64,000 bases of DNA, taken from Lithospermum erythrorhizon. Its lineage: Eukaryota > Streptophyta > Magnoliopsida > Boraginales > Boraginaceae. Under the pieces are notes generated by a model. That model was given only the letters and a program-made list of their open reading frames with translations, had not been told where the DNA came from and ran no database searches. A program made the position numbers and the translations under genes. Shown here piece by piece: positions 23,540 through 35,599 of this stretch. Where the stretch lies: positions 62,001 through 126,000 of the forward strand of contig JADFUC010001079.1 of assembly GCA_019722365.1 (NCBI GenBank), written 5' to 3'. How positions within the stretch are numbered: position 1 is the stretch's first letter; the number at the start of each line of letters is the position of its first letter.

Positions 23540-24210
23540 TTTTTCAAAATTCAAATTCAAGTAAAATTAAAAGCAACGTCGTTGACTTCGATCGGTGGAA
23601 ATCAAATCCAATTCGATCTAATTCAAACTCGAATTCAAACTCAAATCTAAATTCAAACTCAATTAGATCTAATTCAAACAACATTCAAACTCGAATCTAA
23701 TTCAATCGACGGATGAGCTTCGGTCGATCTGAGTGAGACTCGAAATACAATTGAGCCAGTCGTCCCAATTGACAACATTCAGGCAAATCTAATTCAAACT
23801 CAATTGATCTAATTCAAACTTCGATTCAAAACTCAAATATAATTCCAAATGATTCGATCTAGCATTCAAACAACATTCGAGCTTCAATCATATCAAACTT
23901 CAATTCAAACTAATTCTTTATCAAATTGAAACTCAATTCAATTCCAAATTCGTTTTGATTTAATCTAATTGAACTCAAATATAATTCAAATCCAAATCAA
24001 TTTCAAACTCAAATTTCAATTATCAATTCCATCCGATTAAATAAAATTTCAAATCGATTCGGCCTAAATCGAACTCGATCTAATATAGATTCAAACTCGT
24101 CGATTCAATTAAAGTAAACTGACAATTCAATTACCCGATTCAATCAATTAAAAACAAACCAATCAATTTCCAATTCAATCTAACTAATAAAACCGAATTA
24201 AAAATGAATT
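23540..24210. repeat. AATTCAAACTC-type degenerate minisatellite
   Basis: The words 'aattcaaactc', 'gatctaattcaaac' and 'aattcaatc' recur dozens of times with variation. They give a low-complexity, strand-asymmetric (T-poor early) block inside the CACTA element. It is probably a slippage-expanded, non-coding spacer. Confidence 0.75.
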
Positions 24211-24721
24211 AAACTTATAACTATACAAATTAACAAATAAAAACAAATAAATCCGAAATAAAAATTATTTAAGAAGCGAATTAAATTTATAACTAATAAA
24301 TGAATTAAATTTATAATTAATCGAAACAACTAAAACAATAAACCAAAAAATGAAAAAAAACAAAAAACGAACCCTTTTTTTTATTGGTGAGGCGGTGGTG
24401 TCGGTGGTAGCGTCGATGTCGGTGTTGGGGGGGGGAGGTCTTCGAGGGTGGGGGGTAATTAAGTGTAAAAAATAAACTGTAAAAAAAAAATTAGGTTATT
24501 TATTTATTTATTTATAGACGGAAGGGACATCGGTTTGGTGTCGGTAAATACATTAATTTTCAATTTTTAATTAAAACTATAAAAATCGTACCGACACAGC
24601 GCATGAAACCCAAATAATTAAAAAGCGGGTCTTTACTTGACTTTTGACCGTATTTATCACAGAAGCGGCAGTTTGGTGTCGTGAATTCAGCTAATCTTAT
24701 GGAGTGCATTTTACAGTAGTG

Positions 24722-24825
24722 GGATGACGATATAGACACCCATCCGACCCGTTAATTTCTGAAAAGAGATGTGAGATAAAGATGACTCAAATTGAGAATC
24801 GAAGGCTACCATGAGTTGCCAGCAT
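24722..24825 (+). mobile_element. Gypsy LTR end, right of CACTA
   Basis: This continues the LTR interrupted at 20643. 'ggatgacgatatagacaccc' and 'gatgtgagataaagatg' align with 12583-12650 of the first LTR. Similarity fades after about 24825, where the LTR should end. No clear primer-binding site follows. Confidence 0.6.
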
Positions 24826-24829
24826 CGCC

Positions 24830-25104
24830 ATCCATAATTGTTAATTGAGGAAGAATATGCTTTAAGTAATCTTAGTAATGTCTTCATCTTAATAATTGTT
24901 AGTGAGGAAGAATATCCGAGGAACTATTACATTCAAAAAGCTATAGCCATGAGGCGACTACATGAATGTGCGAGGAACTATGAATGTGCCTCTATGATAA
25001 CTCAAAAGGCTATGGCTTCAATAGGAGACGATGTTGCATCAACAGAGAACCAAAATGGCCAAACTCGTCAACAGAGCAAATGGGCGAGAGCCACCATCTT
25101 CTAA
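24830..25104 (+). other. Short ORF with internal duplication, unknown
   Basis: An 88-residue frame runs from 24838 to 25104. Near its start 'ttgttaattgaggaagaat' (24838) recurs as 'attgttagtgaggaagaat' (24895). The product (EEEYALSNLSNVF, then MRRLHECARNYECASM) matches no family I recognise. There is no promoter or splice evidence, and the surroundings are repetitive. It may be a gene fragment carried by a transposon. Confidence 0.25.
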
Positions 25105-25960
25105 GGCCTAATCGCTCTCGTCATGGCCCTCTGACTGTCACCCTAGACCATTAAGAAGTTGGTAATAATGGAGATGAAGGGTTGCCACCCTCGACCATGT
25201 AAGTAGGTGTCGTCTTCCCTCGACCTCACTTGCTCGACCATGAAGGGTCCACCATAGCGGAGAGCCCCTCGCATCTCCCTTTCTCGGACATGAAGGGTCG
25301 ATCGTAGTGGATGTGCCCTTGGTCGATCGATGCCTCGCTCTCCAGGCTTACACCATCTTTCATACAAAGACTTGTTGGATATTCATACAGCTTTTACAAT
25401 TGAGGTGTTAAACATCAAATGGAGAAGTATGAGCACCTACCATGAGGTCAGTGTTACTTCAAGTCTTCAATATACATTAGAGATTATTTAGCTTTCATGG
25501 ATAGTAGTTTGTAAGTCAAACATGCTTTCATGCATCATAGGCCAATAGGGTAAGGCCACATGTTTTCCACTACTAATTCACAACATGTCATTATTACATC
25601 TGTCACACCATATTTGAATTGTCAATACATGGTAAAAATGCATGTGGAACAATTAATTACTTAAAAATTGTTAAAAGCATGACCCACTAAAACTTTTTTA
25701 AGTGAGAAAAATTGTTCAAAGCTGGACAATCAGCCCCTCTAACCTAAGTGGTAATATTAGGCTTAGTGCAATTTATTGGGTTCTTAGATGCTATCAAGAT
25801 AAACTGGCATGCAATAAATTGATAAATGATTATTATGAGCATGACGCCCTGAGTAAAGAACAATATTTATATGCGAGCATGTGACTCAAGTATTTGACTA
25901 TGACGATAATAAACATGCGATAAATATGTATATGCTCTCGTCATGTCCCTCGCCTTCCAC
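25105..25960. other. Repeat-derived spacer
   Basis: GC-rich 'ccctcgacca(t)' phrases between 25140 and 25370 give way to AT-rich sequence. Small frames on both strands shadow each other. Nothing assignable was found. Confidence 0.4.
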
Positions 25961-26275
25961 CCTCGGCCATAAAGAGGTCGACCACGAGGTACATCCTCGG
26001 CTTCCATGTTGAGCTTCAACCCGGATTGAATGAGCACCCTCGACCCACAAGGGAATTGAGTTTCGCCCTCGGTTTAATTCAGCATCTCCCTCCGATCAAT
26101 TCAGCTTCGTCCTCGAGTTAATCAAACTTTCCCCCGGATTGAGTTTTCTCAGCGCCACCTCCGGAGTAATTGAGCTTCACCTCGGGTTGAATAAACCTCA
26201 ACCTCGGATTATTTGAGCCTCACCACCGGTCAAATAACTTCCTCCTCGGAATAGTTGAACATCCAACGAATTAGC
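25961..26275. repeat. 34-bp-type minisatellite (CCTCGG...TTGAGC)
   Basis: About eight degenerate units carry the pattern 'attgagcttcaccctcgg' with variants such as 'gttgaataaacctcaacctc' and 'attcagcttcgtcctcgag'. Spacing is about 30-40 bp. It is non-coding and in the style of gypsy-element spacer repeats. Confidence 0.7.
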
Positions 26276-28080
26276 TTAGCCATGTTTCTTGATAAAGCTA
26301 TTGGAGGAGGTCTTGATGAAGAGTACATTTTGAAGATTGCATGTGGGGATGATTCTTGCTGACAAGGAAAGCCTCATTTTATGCTCATTCATCTTTCAAC
26401 TTGGCTACGTGGTACTCAAACAAAGGTGAAAGGTATGAAAACATTTTCTAAAATAATTACCAGCATAGTGATTGATTTATGATCAATTTTATTATATCGG
26501 AGAGCTTGTAGCTTGTAAGTCGATTAATCTTATGGGCTATTAATTTATAGCGAGGAATTGGATTGACCGTTCTGAAATCATGAAGATATATCAGAGTGTC
26601 CTATTATGTTTGCTTGACACAATTTAAGTTGCTGAATTCTTAACTGCGTATATAGAAATCTTATGTTATATGAGTTGTGTGTTTTGATTATGTCAAGCGT
26701 GCATGCTTAGCGGGGGATTATATGGCGTATGTTGGGTGACGAGTGAGTATAACGGTAAGTATTGACATATTATAAGGGAATTTATCAATCCCGCTTGATA
26801 TCTGAGGTAAGGTCAGGCCCTCTCAATGAGTTTGAGGCCCGGTTAGCTTTATGGAGACGCCATAATGCGATTCGATGTGACTCGAGTAAAGAAAGTCGTG
26901 GATATTTCATGACTTACCTTATGAGTGCTTTATGAGAATCGCGAATAAAGGAATTGCAAAGTAATCGTCGAGGCGAGTGGGAGTGTTGAAAATTAGAGGG
27001 ACTAGTATACTTTGTTGCGACAATTGGTGTAACAATTCATTTACTAGTTTTTAATTAAGTAAAGTTATTCAAACTAAGTGTTCAATAGTAATTGAAAATT
27101 ACTAAATGGAACTACGATAATATCGGGGGTTATCTTTAGCAGATTCTTCCAGATGCAAATGCATGTCGATATAATGTCGTAATGGTCGATTATAAACATT
27201 ATCACGGTACAATATTATCTTAGCCCGGAAGGTCACTTGGCGCATACAATGGCGTTGAGTGCATATTCGGTATATGGAGGTCGTCGTGATTGTCGGAGTG
27301 GGAGTTGATTAAAATCAGATACCCGATCGAGAGTTTACGTTGATAATGCTTGAAGCGACTGGAATTGGAGCCCGAAACCGGATAATTAACGCTAGTTAAA
27401 TTGACGGTTTTAAGAGAAATTCATTAGTAACTTGTTAGTTACTCGCTCGTTGACATTCGGTTGGATTAGCAGGTTTTAGCAAAAGTCGAGCTGTCAGTGA
27501 AATAGGAAGGGGTTATAGGGAAAGAGATAAGATGAAAACCTAAAGTTTCATTTTCCTCTTCCTACTCCAAAAGTCGCCGCCCTCACTCCACCTCTTGACA
27601 TTTGAGTCAAGTTTTCTGGTCTTTGTCCAGATTCTTTCGTAAGATTATGAAATCCGTCAGAGATTGGCCATTGCTGAGGTGGTGAATTGCTTGTAGGGCG
27701 TTAATAACTACCGATCTTTCGTTAGAATTCGAGGAGGCCGAGAGATTTCGTGTGATGTAAGTACTCGTTTTATACATATATGTATTTTATTCTAGTGGAT
27801 CTTGGGGTGCTTTTTGTTTATATAAGTCAATTTCCATGAAACATGTTCATATATGGTTCTTATTAATTGCATGGTAAGAAGAAATGACATGAATGAATAT
27901 TTTATTGCCCAAGTCAATTATCAAGCTATCTAATTAACAAACATATGAGAATGTTATATTCTGCACTTGTAATTAAACATGAGAGCTTAGTAACAAAAAT
28001 TGGTATTTTTATATTGAAATATCATGCTTAAAACTAACCCTATCTCAAGATTTGCTTTGACACGTGAAGTCATTAGACCT
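26276..28080. mobile_element. Probable retroelement non-coding sequence
   Basis: No intact frame is present. A short run near 26283 translates as MFLDKAIGGGLDEEYILKI and then stops. Around 27541-27760 there is a leader-like stretch ('ttttcctcttcctactcc', then a consensus donor 'gatgtaagtactcg'), which could be the 5' part of an LTR or of a lost gene. I could not assign either. Confidence 0.3.
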
Positions 28081-30590
28081 TATCAAGGAAACACTTTATT
28101 TGTGTTTCTCGACAAGCGATGAGCGAACGAAGTCATAGGCAACGACACACTTTATTTGTGTGGTCTCCTACGAGTGGATCTCGACGCAACCTATGTCTTC
28201 TAACATCGCTTTGGGAATGGGTGTACTACATCAGCATAAGTGAACACTATTAGGCTACTCAACTATTTGATGTGAAATGTTATTTGTGAGAATGCATCAT
28301 AAAGACCTCCAGTGAAGCGCGACCCAACTCATCCCTTCGGCTAGGTGAACATCCCTCAACGTGAGGTTGATTATCGCCCCAAATGATTATCAAATCATTC
28401 AAGAGAATCAAAGTCCCTTGTAGCCAGGGAAGTAGCAAAATGATTCTATCATTTAAAGCTAAATATCCCCTTCGCCCCTGCGGAGGAAGAGTTACAGGAA
28501 GCAAAAGATACTGGTGCCTCCACTGAAACCTATCTTAAGTGGATTCACAAATCAGCACCCTGCTCGCTTGGTGAGGTAGTAAAATGACTGAGTCATTTCA
28601 AACTAAACTTCAGGCGTGAAATAGAGCGTCATTAAATAAATGCGCCGGGCGGTTGGGGGATCGCTTCATCGATCTTTCCTTACGCAGAAGCTGAAGAAGT
28701 ATTTTAAGTAGGCATTTTGAAACTAGAATCATAAAACTTCGTGATGGGGCTCGAGTCGTAGAAAGACTAAATCACGAGTATTATATAAATGATCAAGAGC
28801 ATTATATACATACTGCGGCGGAGACGAGATATATGACATCAAGACAAATAGATAAAATAAAGAAAATGAGAAAAGGATGAAAGAAATATGAAAAGAAGTT
28901 AGGAAAATTTTAAAATTCCAACAGAAATACGATCTTGACTCCCGACTAAGAACAAAGGGTTATGCAGCTTTAATGACACTGCGCTCTGAAGTGGGGCATA
29001 CTTACAAAAGAGTAGAAGAGTAAAACCTAACACCCTAAGTTTTGAAACTTTTCTTGAAACTGCCTCGTCCTGCGCCATAAACCACTGTTTTCCTACAGTC
29101 ACCGGGAGAATCACCGAAGAGAGGAACCCGCAATTTTCTAGAAACTATCGATATATCGTTTTAGAGTAAATCGCGACCTACTTCACCCATGGCGAAGGAG
29201 GGATTCTGAGGGGCACGAATCCTAAAACTATAGTGGCTATTCATAAATCGTTGCCTAGCGAGCGTAAACCTCGTCAAGTGAGGAATAAGTAATTCAAAAA
29301 AATCGCTCCGCCTGGCGCTGCGATGGAGGATTGAAAATGACCAAGTGATTTAAAACTAACATGAGAGCATTTACAAATCAACTTCCTCGGCATTAGCGAG
29401 GAAGCTGGTTTAAGAAAATGATCGAATCTGTTTAAATTAGCTTACCCTAAGTATAAACGATCTCCAAATTGTTCCCCTACTTTATATTTGGAAACGAATA
29501 ATAAAAAATATCTCTCCTATACAATAAATCCCTTTAAAACAATCTCAAACCAATCTCAAGTAATAAAATTTAATCAATAAATCTCCTATACATATTCAAA
29601 GTCCCTCATCATAACAACAAAAAGGTGAAATTTACGACAATATCATAAATACTATAAGATATATAAATCATGAGGGCAAGAAATGCGTAAACCGACAATA
29701 TAAGAAGAGTATAGAAGATGATATGAGACTGTGTATGAGAATGTGTGATAAAGTAGGAAAAAGTGCGTTGAAAAAATTAAAATTAAAATAAAATTACAAG
29801 AGCCGGGTAGAGACGGAACCTCGGCAAAGCTGATTCATCGGTCCTAACCGGACCTTGATAAAACTAGTTAAAATCAATCATAATCAAACCTTGATAAAGC
29901 TAGTCAAATCGATTTGACCTGGGCCTTGATAAAAACTAGTTAACGAGGCATAAATAAAAGAGTTCCGAACCGTTCAATAGAATCGCGCCTCGTTGTAAGG
30001 AGAAATTACCAAGAATGATTCTGTATCACCAGCCCCCTCAATGAAGTAGAGGCCTAAATGGTCCTAGAAACTCAACTATCTTGACAAGCCTCACTAAATT
30101 AACCTTTAGAAAAATGTTATCGCGAGGGGGCAGACAGGAGAGAATCGGTTTGAGTCGAAAGGAAAACCAAAGATCGAGGGTTGTAAATCTAGCCCGAGAA
30201 ATAGAGGCGGAAGGAAGAATGTTAAGAAGTAAGGCATGTGGAAAATTTAAAGCAAGAATCAAGGCAAAACAGATTAAGCGCTTGTCGCATTACTTCAAAA
30301 GATACACAATACATTTGAACTAAAAGCGAGACTTGTTTTCCATTGGGAAATTTGAATAACAATGTGATCCCGCTTTGAAGACAAACTCTTGTAATGTATT
30401 AAAATATAAAGAGATGGGTCTCATTACCTTGGGGGGCATAAAGATAAGATATCCACCAAATTGTTCGAACCAGCGAGGAAGAAAAACTTAAAGAATATAT
30501 AATAATAGAAACTTCTCTTGTAAGAAAGAAGGAGGAGGAGTTCTTCTGAGAAGCGAACCGTTCATGACCTTAGAAGAAATCCCTCGTCTC
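28081..30590. mobile_element. Gypsy-type 3' internal region with dyad motifs
   Basis: This block repeats the style of 17875-18115. Small dyads of form AAATGAnnnnnTCATTT appear at about 28381 ('aaatgattatcaaatcatt'), 28438 ('aaaatgattctatcatttaa') and 28582 ('aaaatgactgagtcatttca'), each near 'cctcg'-type text. 'cactttatttgtgt' occurs twice (28091 and 28150). Translation gives only short broken frames. It probably is the 3' part of a second, related Tat-like element that ends in the LTR at 31889. Confidence 0.5.
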
Positions 30591-31260
30591 GTGGCCAAGA
30601 GCGATCTTCGAATGGGTTCAAGCTAAAATATCCCTAATGCCTCGAGCGAGGGAAATGGCGAAGAGCATTAGTAAATGGTTAATTAAATCCCCCATCACCG
30701 ACTAGGAAGTGGCCAAGAGCGATCCGAATCGTTCAAATCCCTTACGGGGAAGTAGCCGAGAGCGATCATGAGATGGGTTAGGCTAAATCACCGTCTTGAC
30801 TTAGGGAAGTAGCCAGAGCAGAAGAGCGATCGTCGAGATCGTTCAAGCTAAATCCTAGATGCGACAAGGGAGTGGCGAGAGCGATCGTCGAGATGGATTC
30901 AGAAGCCTAAATCCTAAATCTGGAGCTAGGGAAGTAGCCAAGAGCGATCGTCGAATCATTCCAAAGCCCAAATCTCCTCGTCTCGGCGAGGGAAGTGGCG
31001 AGCGATCATCGAATGGATTCAGGCTAGAATCCGCCTGCAGGAAATGCCGAGAGCGATCGTCGAATGGATTTAAAGAGCTAAATCTAGATCTCAGGGAAGT
31101 AGAAAGAACAATCATCGAATCGCTGAAGCTAAATCCCTCGTCTCAACGAGGAAGTAGTGAAGAGCGATAGGCCAGTCGTTCAAACTAAATCTCTCTTGTC
31201 TCAGCGGGGAAGTAGCGGCGATTGGCGAATCATTCAACTAAAACTTTTCGTTTTAATGAG
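30590..31260. repeat. About 58-bp tandem repeat, GAGCGATCGTCGAATG
   Basis: Roughly ten units contain 'gggaagtagccaagagcgat', 'cgtcgaatggattca', then 'agctaaatc' and 'cctcgtctcggcga'. Length and sequence vary between units. The open frames across 30855-31170 on both strands are by-products of the repeat and are not genes. Confidence 0.85.
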
Positions 31261-31888
31261 GAAGAGAAAAAGTGAGTCACAAATCATTTTTATCTAAATC
31301 CATGTGCTATGAGGAAAGGCAAAATGATACTCAAATCACAAATTTAAACTAAGTCTGCCGTCACCGAAGAGGAAGAAAAATAATTCTCAACCGTGATTAA
31401 CACCACTAGTTCACTCAGCCCAATACGGACTGGAGCGATTAAAGCGCCCAGCCGGTCGAGAATGCGCCTGAATTTAATCTAGTTCGAAAATACTCCTCAG
31501 CGTCTCTTTGCAATGACTTTGAAGGAGTAGGGGGCAATTGATATAACTAGAAATGTACGGGTTCGAACCCCACCAACAAGTAACCTTTCAGGTGAGAAAT
31601 CCCTGGAATCTATATACAAGTTATACACCGTTGGAAACTACACAGTGAGAGCTTTCCATGGACACAAGATCATCCAAATCGGATTAGTATACAAGAAGAA
31701 GATGGCCTCACAAGATGAGTGATTGAGGCATTGAAAGCACAATACCGTATTCGTTAAATAAGGTTCTTATCTACTCGCATCGAATTTATAGGAGAGTATG
31801 CTTTCTTAAAATAAAGATTTTAAAGGTACTACAATAGAGATATTTTCGCCGCTCTTCTTGATATATGCATACATTCTATTAGGTGTGA

Positions 31889-32075
31889 GGGAGGTAATGT
31901 TGGGGCGTCGAGAAGTGTGTCGGAGATGCGCCCCTTGGTCTTTGTTTTGCAGTGCAATTTGGAGGTCCTCGACCCCGGGGAATCCTGGAGCAAGAGGTCC
32001 ACTGGAGCTACAGAGGCCCTGCGTCATTTAGATGACTCGTCCAACAAAGGACTTAGTCACTTGAACCATGCTCCT
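31889..32075 (+). mobile_element. Gypsy LTR start, truncated
   Basis: It opens with 'tgttggggcgtcg' and shares 'gatgactcgtccaacaaagg' with 11515-11535 of the first LTR. It ends near 32075, where AT-rich unrelated DNA begins, so only the first 190 bp or so of the LTR remain. Confidence 0.65.
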
Positions 32076-32099
32076 TGTACTTCGGACTTAAGCATGGTG

Positions 32100-32730
32100 G
32101 TGTAATTGCACTACCAGAATTTTCAAAAAAAAAATCGATTATAGATGGTGATGTTGATGATGAAGTATGTTTTAATGCACTCTTTTGGTGATTCTTGGAA
32201 TGAGTTGTTGAGAGACTTCAATTAATTTTCATTGGTTTAGTGTTTCAGTGTGTTGTTGATTGTTTCAGTGTTTTGTTGATTAGGGCAGGAAGGTTGAAGA
32301 TGGCACATTATTGGGTTGGATCACATGTTTATTTATTTGGGCTGAAAATGTATTGTTTTTAGACCAATATAAAGATGAAAGTGAATGGTTGTCTTAGTTC
32401 AATATTTATTTAGGGCATTTTCCCAAAATAGATTTAACCATTGGGTTGAAATTTTTCCCCAAACAAGATTTATAATTTTCGGTAGTTCATGAATTTTGAA
32501 TGTTGGGAGATTACAATTAAACTAAAATTCTTAATTTTTCTCTTTTACCTAAATATGCAATTATTTGGAACTAAAATTTACACAGCCCATATTATTATAT
32601 AGATTAAAATGAATAGGCGTTAGGACACAAAATAACAAATATTTAGTCTCTTAGGCTCATAACACTCATACAAATCTTGTTGACCTTTGGAGAAGACATT
32701 TTGTTTGTTTGTTGTCAAACTATCCAATCA
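32100..32730. other. Intergenic, nothing recognised
   Basis: AT-rich DNA. A short imperfect repeat, 'gtgtttcagtgtgttgttga' followed by 'ttgtttcagtgttttgttga', is at 32240-32280. No gene signal was found. Confidence 0.5.
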
Positions 32731-32731
32731 A

Positions 32732-33650
32732 TTAATTCTTTTTTTCTTTTTTTTGATAATTAAGCAACAAAACCAACAAGTACTTAGCATCCATACATTT
32801 ACATGTCAAAATAAAATCAAAAGAAGATGAGCTAACATTTGCTCTATAGTTTCTATCCATTCTACTATAGCAATGTAATTCTTCATGGATGTGTCTTGTA
32901 AGGACTTTCGAAGCACCCAACTGATGATGGTAACCAAAGACTGCCACATGTCTCCTCCATCCTTTTTTGCAAAATTGAATTCCATTGTTGTTGCTTGTTC
33001 ATTTTCATCTCTCTACCCCCAAACTTGTTAGGAGTATGCATCGGTGACAATATAAATAACGTGATATTTTCTTGGCGTAATAAGTTGTAGTGCAACAAAA
33101 AATTACTCAAAGAGGACTTTTTCTGAGAGTTGTTTCAGGTTCCTCTTTCATTTTTGTTTTGTCTGTATTTTGATTTGCTATTGGATTATCTCCCTCAATA
33201 ATTTGTTGTGCCATGGATTTCCATCTTAGTTTTCATCGTTGCTGATTTCAATGTAGATGGTATGGTTTGATTTGTTGCAACTTCACCACAAGTGTTCCCT
33301 ATGAGGAAGATGAATGGTATTGTATTTGAGATTCATTTTGCGATTCTCCATGAGTGCCGGACTCAAACCACTGCTTGCATTTACTTTTTCATATGCATTA
33401 TCCCATTCTTTTTTGCCATTTTAGTATTCTTTTTGCATTCTGGATTGTGATGAGTTCTCCACTTTCCGGTTCCTGAATAGCCATATATGCCAAAGGATAC
33501 TTCAAACAAGAAAAGTTCATATTTACAGTGGTTCATAATAGCTTTGTAAGCTATCAATTGATTCTTTAACAAGTAACCTCTCAACATTTTTTCAAAGAGT
33601 AATTTCACCCATTTTTTAGCAGCAGTGGACCAATAATCCCTATTCATCAT
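32732..33650 (-). pseudogene. Unrecognised minus-strand gene fragments
   Basis: Several minus-strand frames lie close together (33381-33650, 32883-33110, 32732-32947). The longest (89 residues) contains KKWVKLLFEKMLRGYLLKNQ and ends GKWRTHHNPECKKNTKM, with a Cys/His pair. They do not join into one frame, and no domain was recognised. They could be remains of a transposase or of a host gene. Confidence 0.25.
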
Positions 33651-33675
33651 CTTGCTTGTACAATGGTACTCCTAA

Positions 33676-33909
33676 TACTTCCCTCCGTTTTTTGTGTTAA
33701 GCGCAAATTTTTGTTTAAAATATTTGTATGCGTTGTAGCGTAGAAAATTATCTTTATATTTTTGATATGCTTATTCTTCTTATAAAATTGTCAATGATAT
33801 AATTTGAATAATTAGATTTTTATATTTTTAATGTATTTTTTTGATTATTTTTATTTTTCTTAATTTATATGTATATGTTAGAGCGATAAATAAAAAAATG
33901 GATGGAATA
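33676..33909. mobile_element. Stowaway MITE
   Basis: The left end TACTTCCCTCCGTTTTTTGT and the inverse of the right end (TATTCCATCCATTTTTTTAT) form the Stowaway terminus, with TA target duplications at both borders. The 234-bp AT-rich interior is non-coding. Confidence 0.8.
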
Positions 33910-34980
33910 TTGATTATGTTGGAGTAATAATATAAAATGTATTACCCGCTAAAGATGATGAGTGACTCTTTGGTGGTTGTCCGGTAATTGTCGAAATAGT
34001 ACCGATAATTTGCGGTCGGTTGTTTGAGTACTGCGTAAGTGGCGTCGATGTCTGGAAATGGTCGCAAGATGTGAATCATGTGCAAATGGTCGATAAATTA
34101 CTTATTTGCTTAGTTAAATGTTAGCGGAGAATAGAAAAAATTAGGTAAATTTATAGATAAAATTGTAATTTAAGATCATATTTTGAAAAAAACATAAATT
34201 TAATAAAAATTGAAATTATTGATTAAAGTCGAGATTAGTTTTTAGCAGTTAAGTTCATTTTTGTCGAATTTGTGTTTCTTTCACAAAATATTCTTTAAAT
34301 TATATTTTTTGGCCCAAAAATGAAACATTCTTTTCTAGTTAACGTTTAACGGAAGAGTTGAACCCAGTCGTTCTGTATGCGATGTCTGTGAGCTTATGAG
34401 ATGAATTTATTGCAATTTCTCCAGCTTCTATTAATCTAGGATCATTTAGGCAATTCTGGATTTGATTGAGACTAAAGTGCAGTCAAATAACGGAAGATCA
34501 ATACATAAAACATTAGTTCGAGTTAGGGACTTGTGGGCTTAGTGCTCTTGGAAGGTCTTTGTTCATCTCGAATTTATACTTTTGCATCCCAAAGGTCACT
34601 CAAACTTCAGAACGTGTCATGAGAGTTCCAGAGCCAAAGGTCATTAGTTATGTACAGCCCAAAGGTCAAGAATTTCATTTTTATGGTTGGTGTAATGGCT
34701 AGACTATTTAGAAGACTGCAAAAGCTCCTCTCATTGTTTGGACACAACAAAAACCAAAGAATTTTATACAGTTTTATTCACTGTATTTATGTTTTGTTTT
34801 GGGGTGATAGTACAACTTCTAGTTAGTTTGCTTGTGAGTCTTACAGTGTTTTTGAGGGCTTACTAGCTAATCATTTTATCCTGGAAAACTAACTCATTCC
34901 AGAGTCCTAAGCACCTAAGGGAAGATGGTGAATTAGTTTTAAGGATATTGTATTTATACAAGACTAAGGCTTGATCCATT
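33910..34980. other. Intergenic, nothing recognised
   Basis: AT-rich sequence without a supported frame, except that 34740-34980 may be the leader of the ORF starting near 35013. No repeat or motif was seen. Confidence 0.4.
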
Positions 34981-35012
34981 GATGTATCGATTGTTACTAT
35001 TTATTTGCAAAG

Positions 35013-35468
35013 TTGTTTGTTTCTCTTGTGTTTTCTCTGTTAGCACCCTTCAGCTTAAAACTAAATTACTTCCCAAGAGACAGATCCTTTGTAATGACTT
35101 CAAACATGGACATTAACCCAACTTCTACTGAACTGAACGATGGTTCCTCCTCTGCTCTTACCTCGACTGAATATGTGACAATTGGTACCTTGACAACCCC
35201 AATAGTTACCACTGATGTTATGAATTTGGGTACCATTTCAGCACCAATTAGCGCTGCTCAGAATCATAGCCATTCTTTTGCCCCAAATATGCCTTCTATT
35301 GTTGCTTACCAGAATTCTGGAGGAGTTGTTACACCTCCAATTTTTTCCACTACTACATCCCTGCACCCTCAAACCTTGATGCTACGGCGTCTTTATCAAG
35401 TCATGCCCCACTGCGTGCTCCCAGAACCCGTCTATATATTTTTTTTTGGAAAAAAATTCAAAAGATGA
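35013..35468 (+). other. Ser/Thr-rich ORF, possible copia gag fragment
   Basis: The frame runs 151 codons. It begins with a hydrophobic stretch (MFVSLVFSLLAPFSLKLNYF); a second Met at 35094 gives MTSNMDINPTSTELNDGSSS. The rest is rich in Thr, Ser and Pro (TIGTLTTPIVTTDVM; PPIFSTTTSLHPQ) and ends in lysine-rich tail residues at a poly-A/T run. A low-complexity start like this is common in copia gag proteins, but no gag core or RT follows downstream. Coding status is uncertain. Confidence 0.3.
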
Positions 35469-35599
35469 AGAGAAAAAGTCATTTTCTATTTGACCACTTT
35501 GAACCTGAATCGGTACTTGGTAGAAGAACCTCCTAGGGTTCAAGAAGGTGAGAACAATTTTTAGAATGTGGCCGATGTTGAAGCCTAGAAACATTCCGA

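Larger units (their letters stand above)
20644..24721. mobile_element. CACTA (En/Spm) transposon, 4.08 kb
   Basis: The left end is CACTACTAGAAAATAGGCC and the right end is the inverse of CACTACTGTAAAATGCACTC, the classic CACTA terminal form. The flanks are GAA (20641-20643) and GGA (24722-24724), a 3-bp target duplication with one change. Subterminal arrays of the short motif ACCGACAC/GTGTCGGT occur at both ends, as expected for this superfamily (for example 20699, 20944, 21000, 24398, 24538, 24595). No transposase domain could be recognised, so it is probably non-autonomous. It carries a split minus-strand gene and a low-complexity block. Confidence 0.85.

Noticed and set aside
30855..31170. 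Overlapping ORFs of 86 and 103 codons on both strands
   Set aside because: They arise from the tandem GAGCGATCG array; frames are open on both strands because of the repeat.
31567..31584. tRNA-like T-arm text 'gggttcgaacccc'
   Set aside because: There is no D-arm, anticodon arm or acceptor stem around it, so it is not a tRNA gene.
35013..35090. Signal peptide at the start of the 151-codon ORF
   Set aside because: The hydrophobic start is followed by a better Met (35094) and nothing downstream supports a secreted protein.
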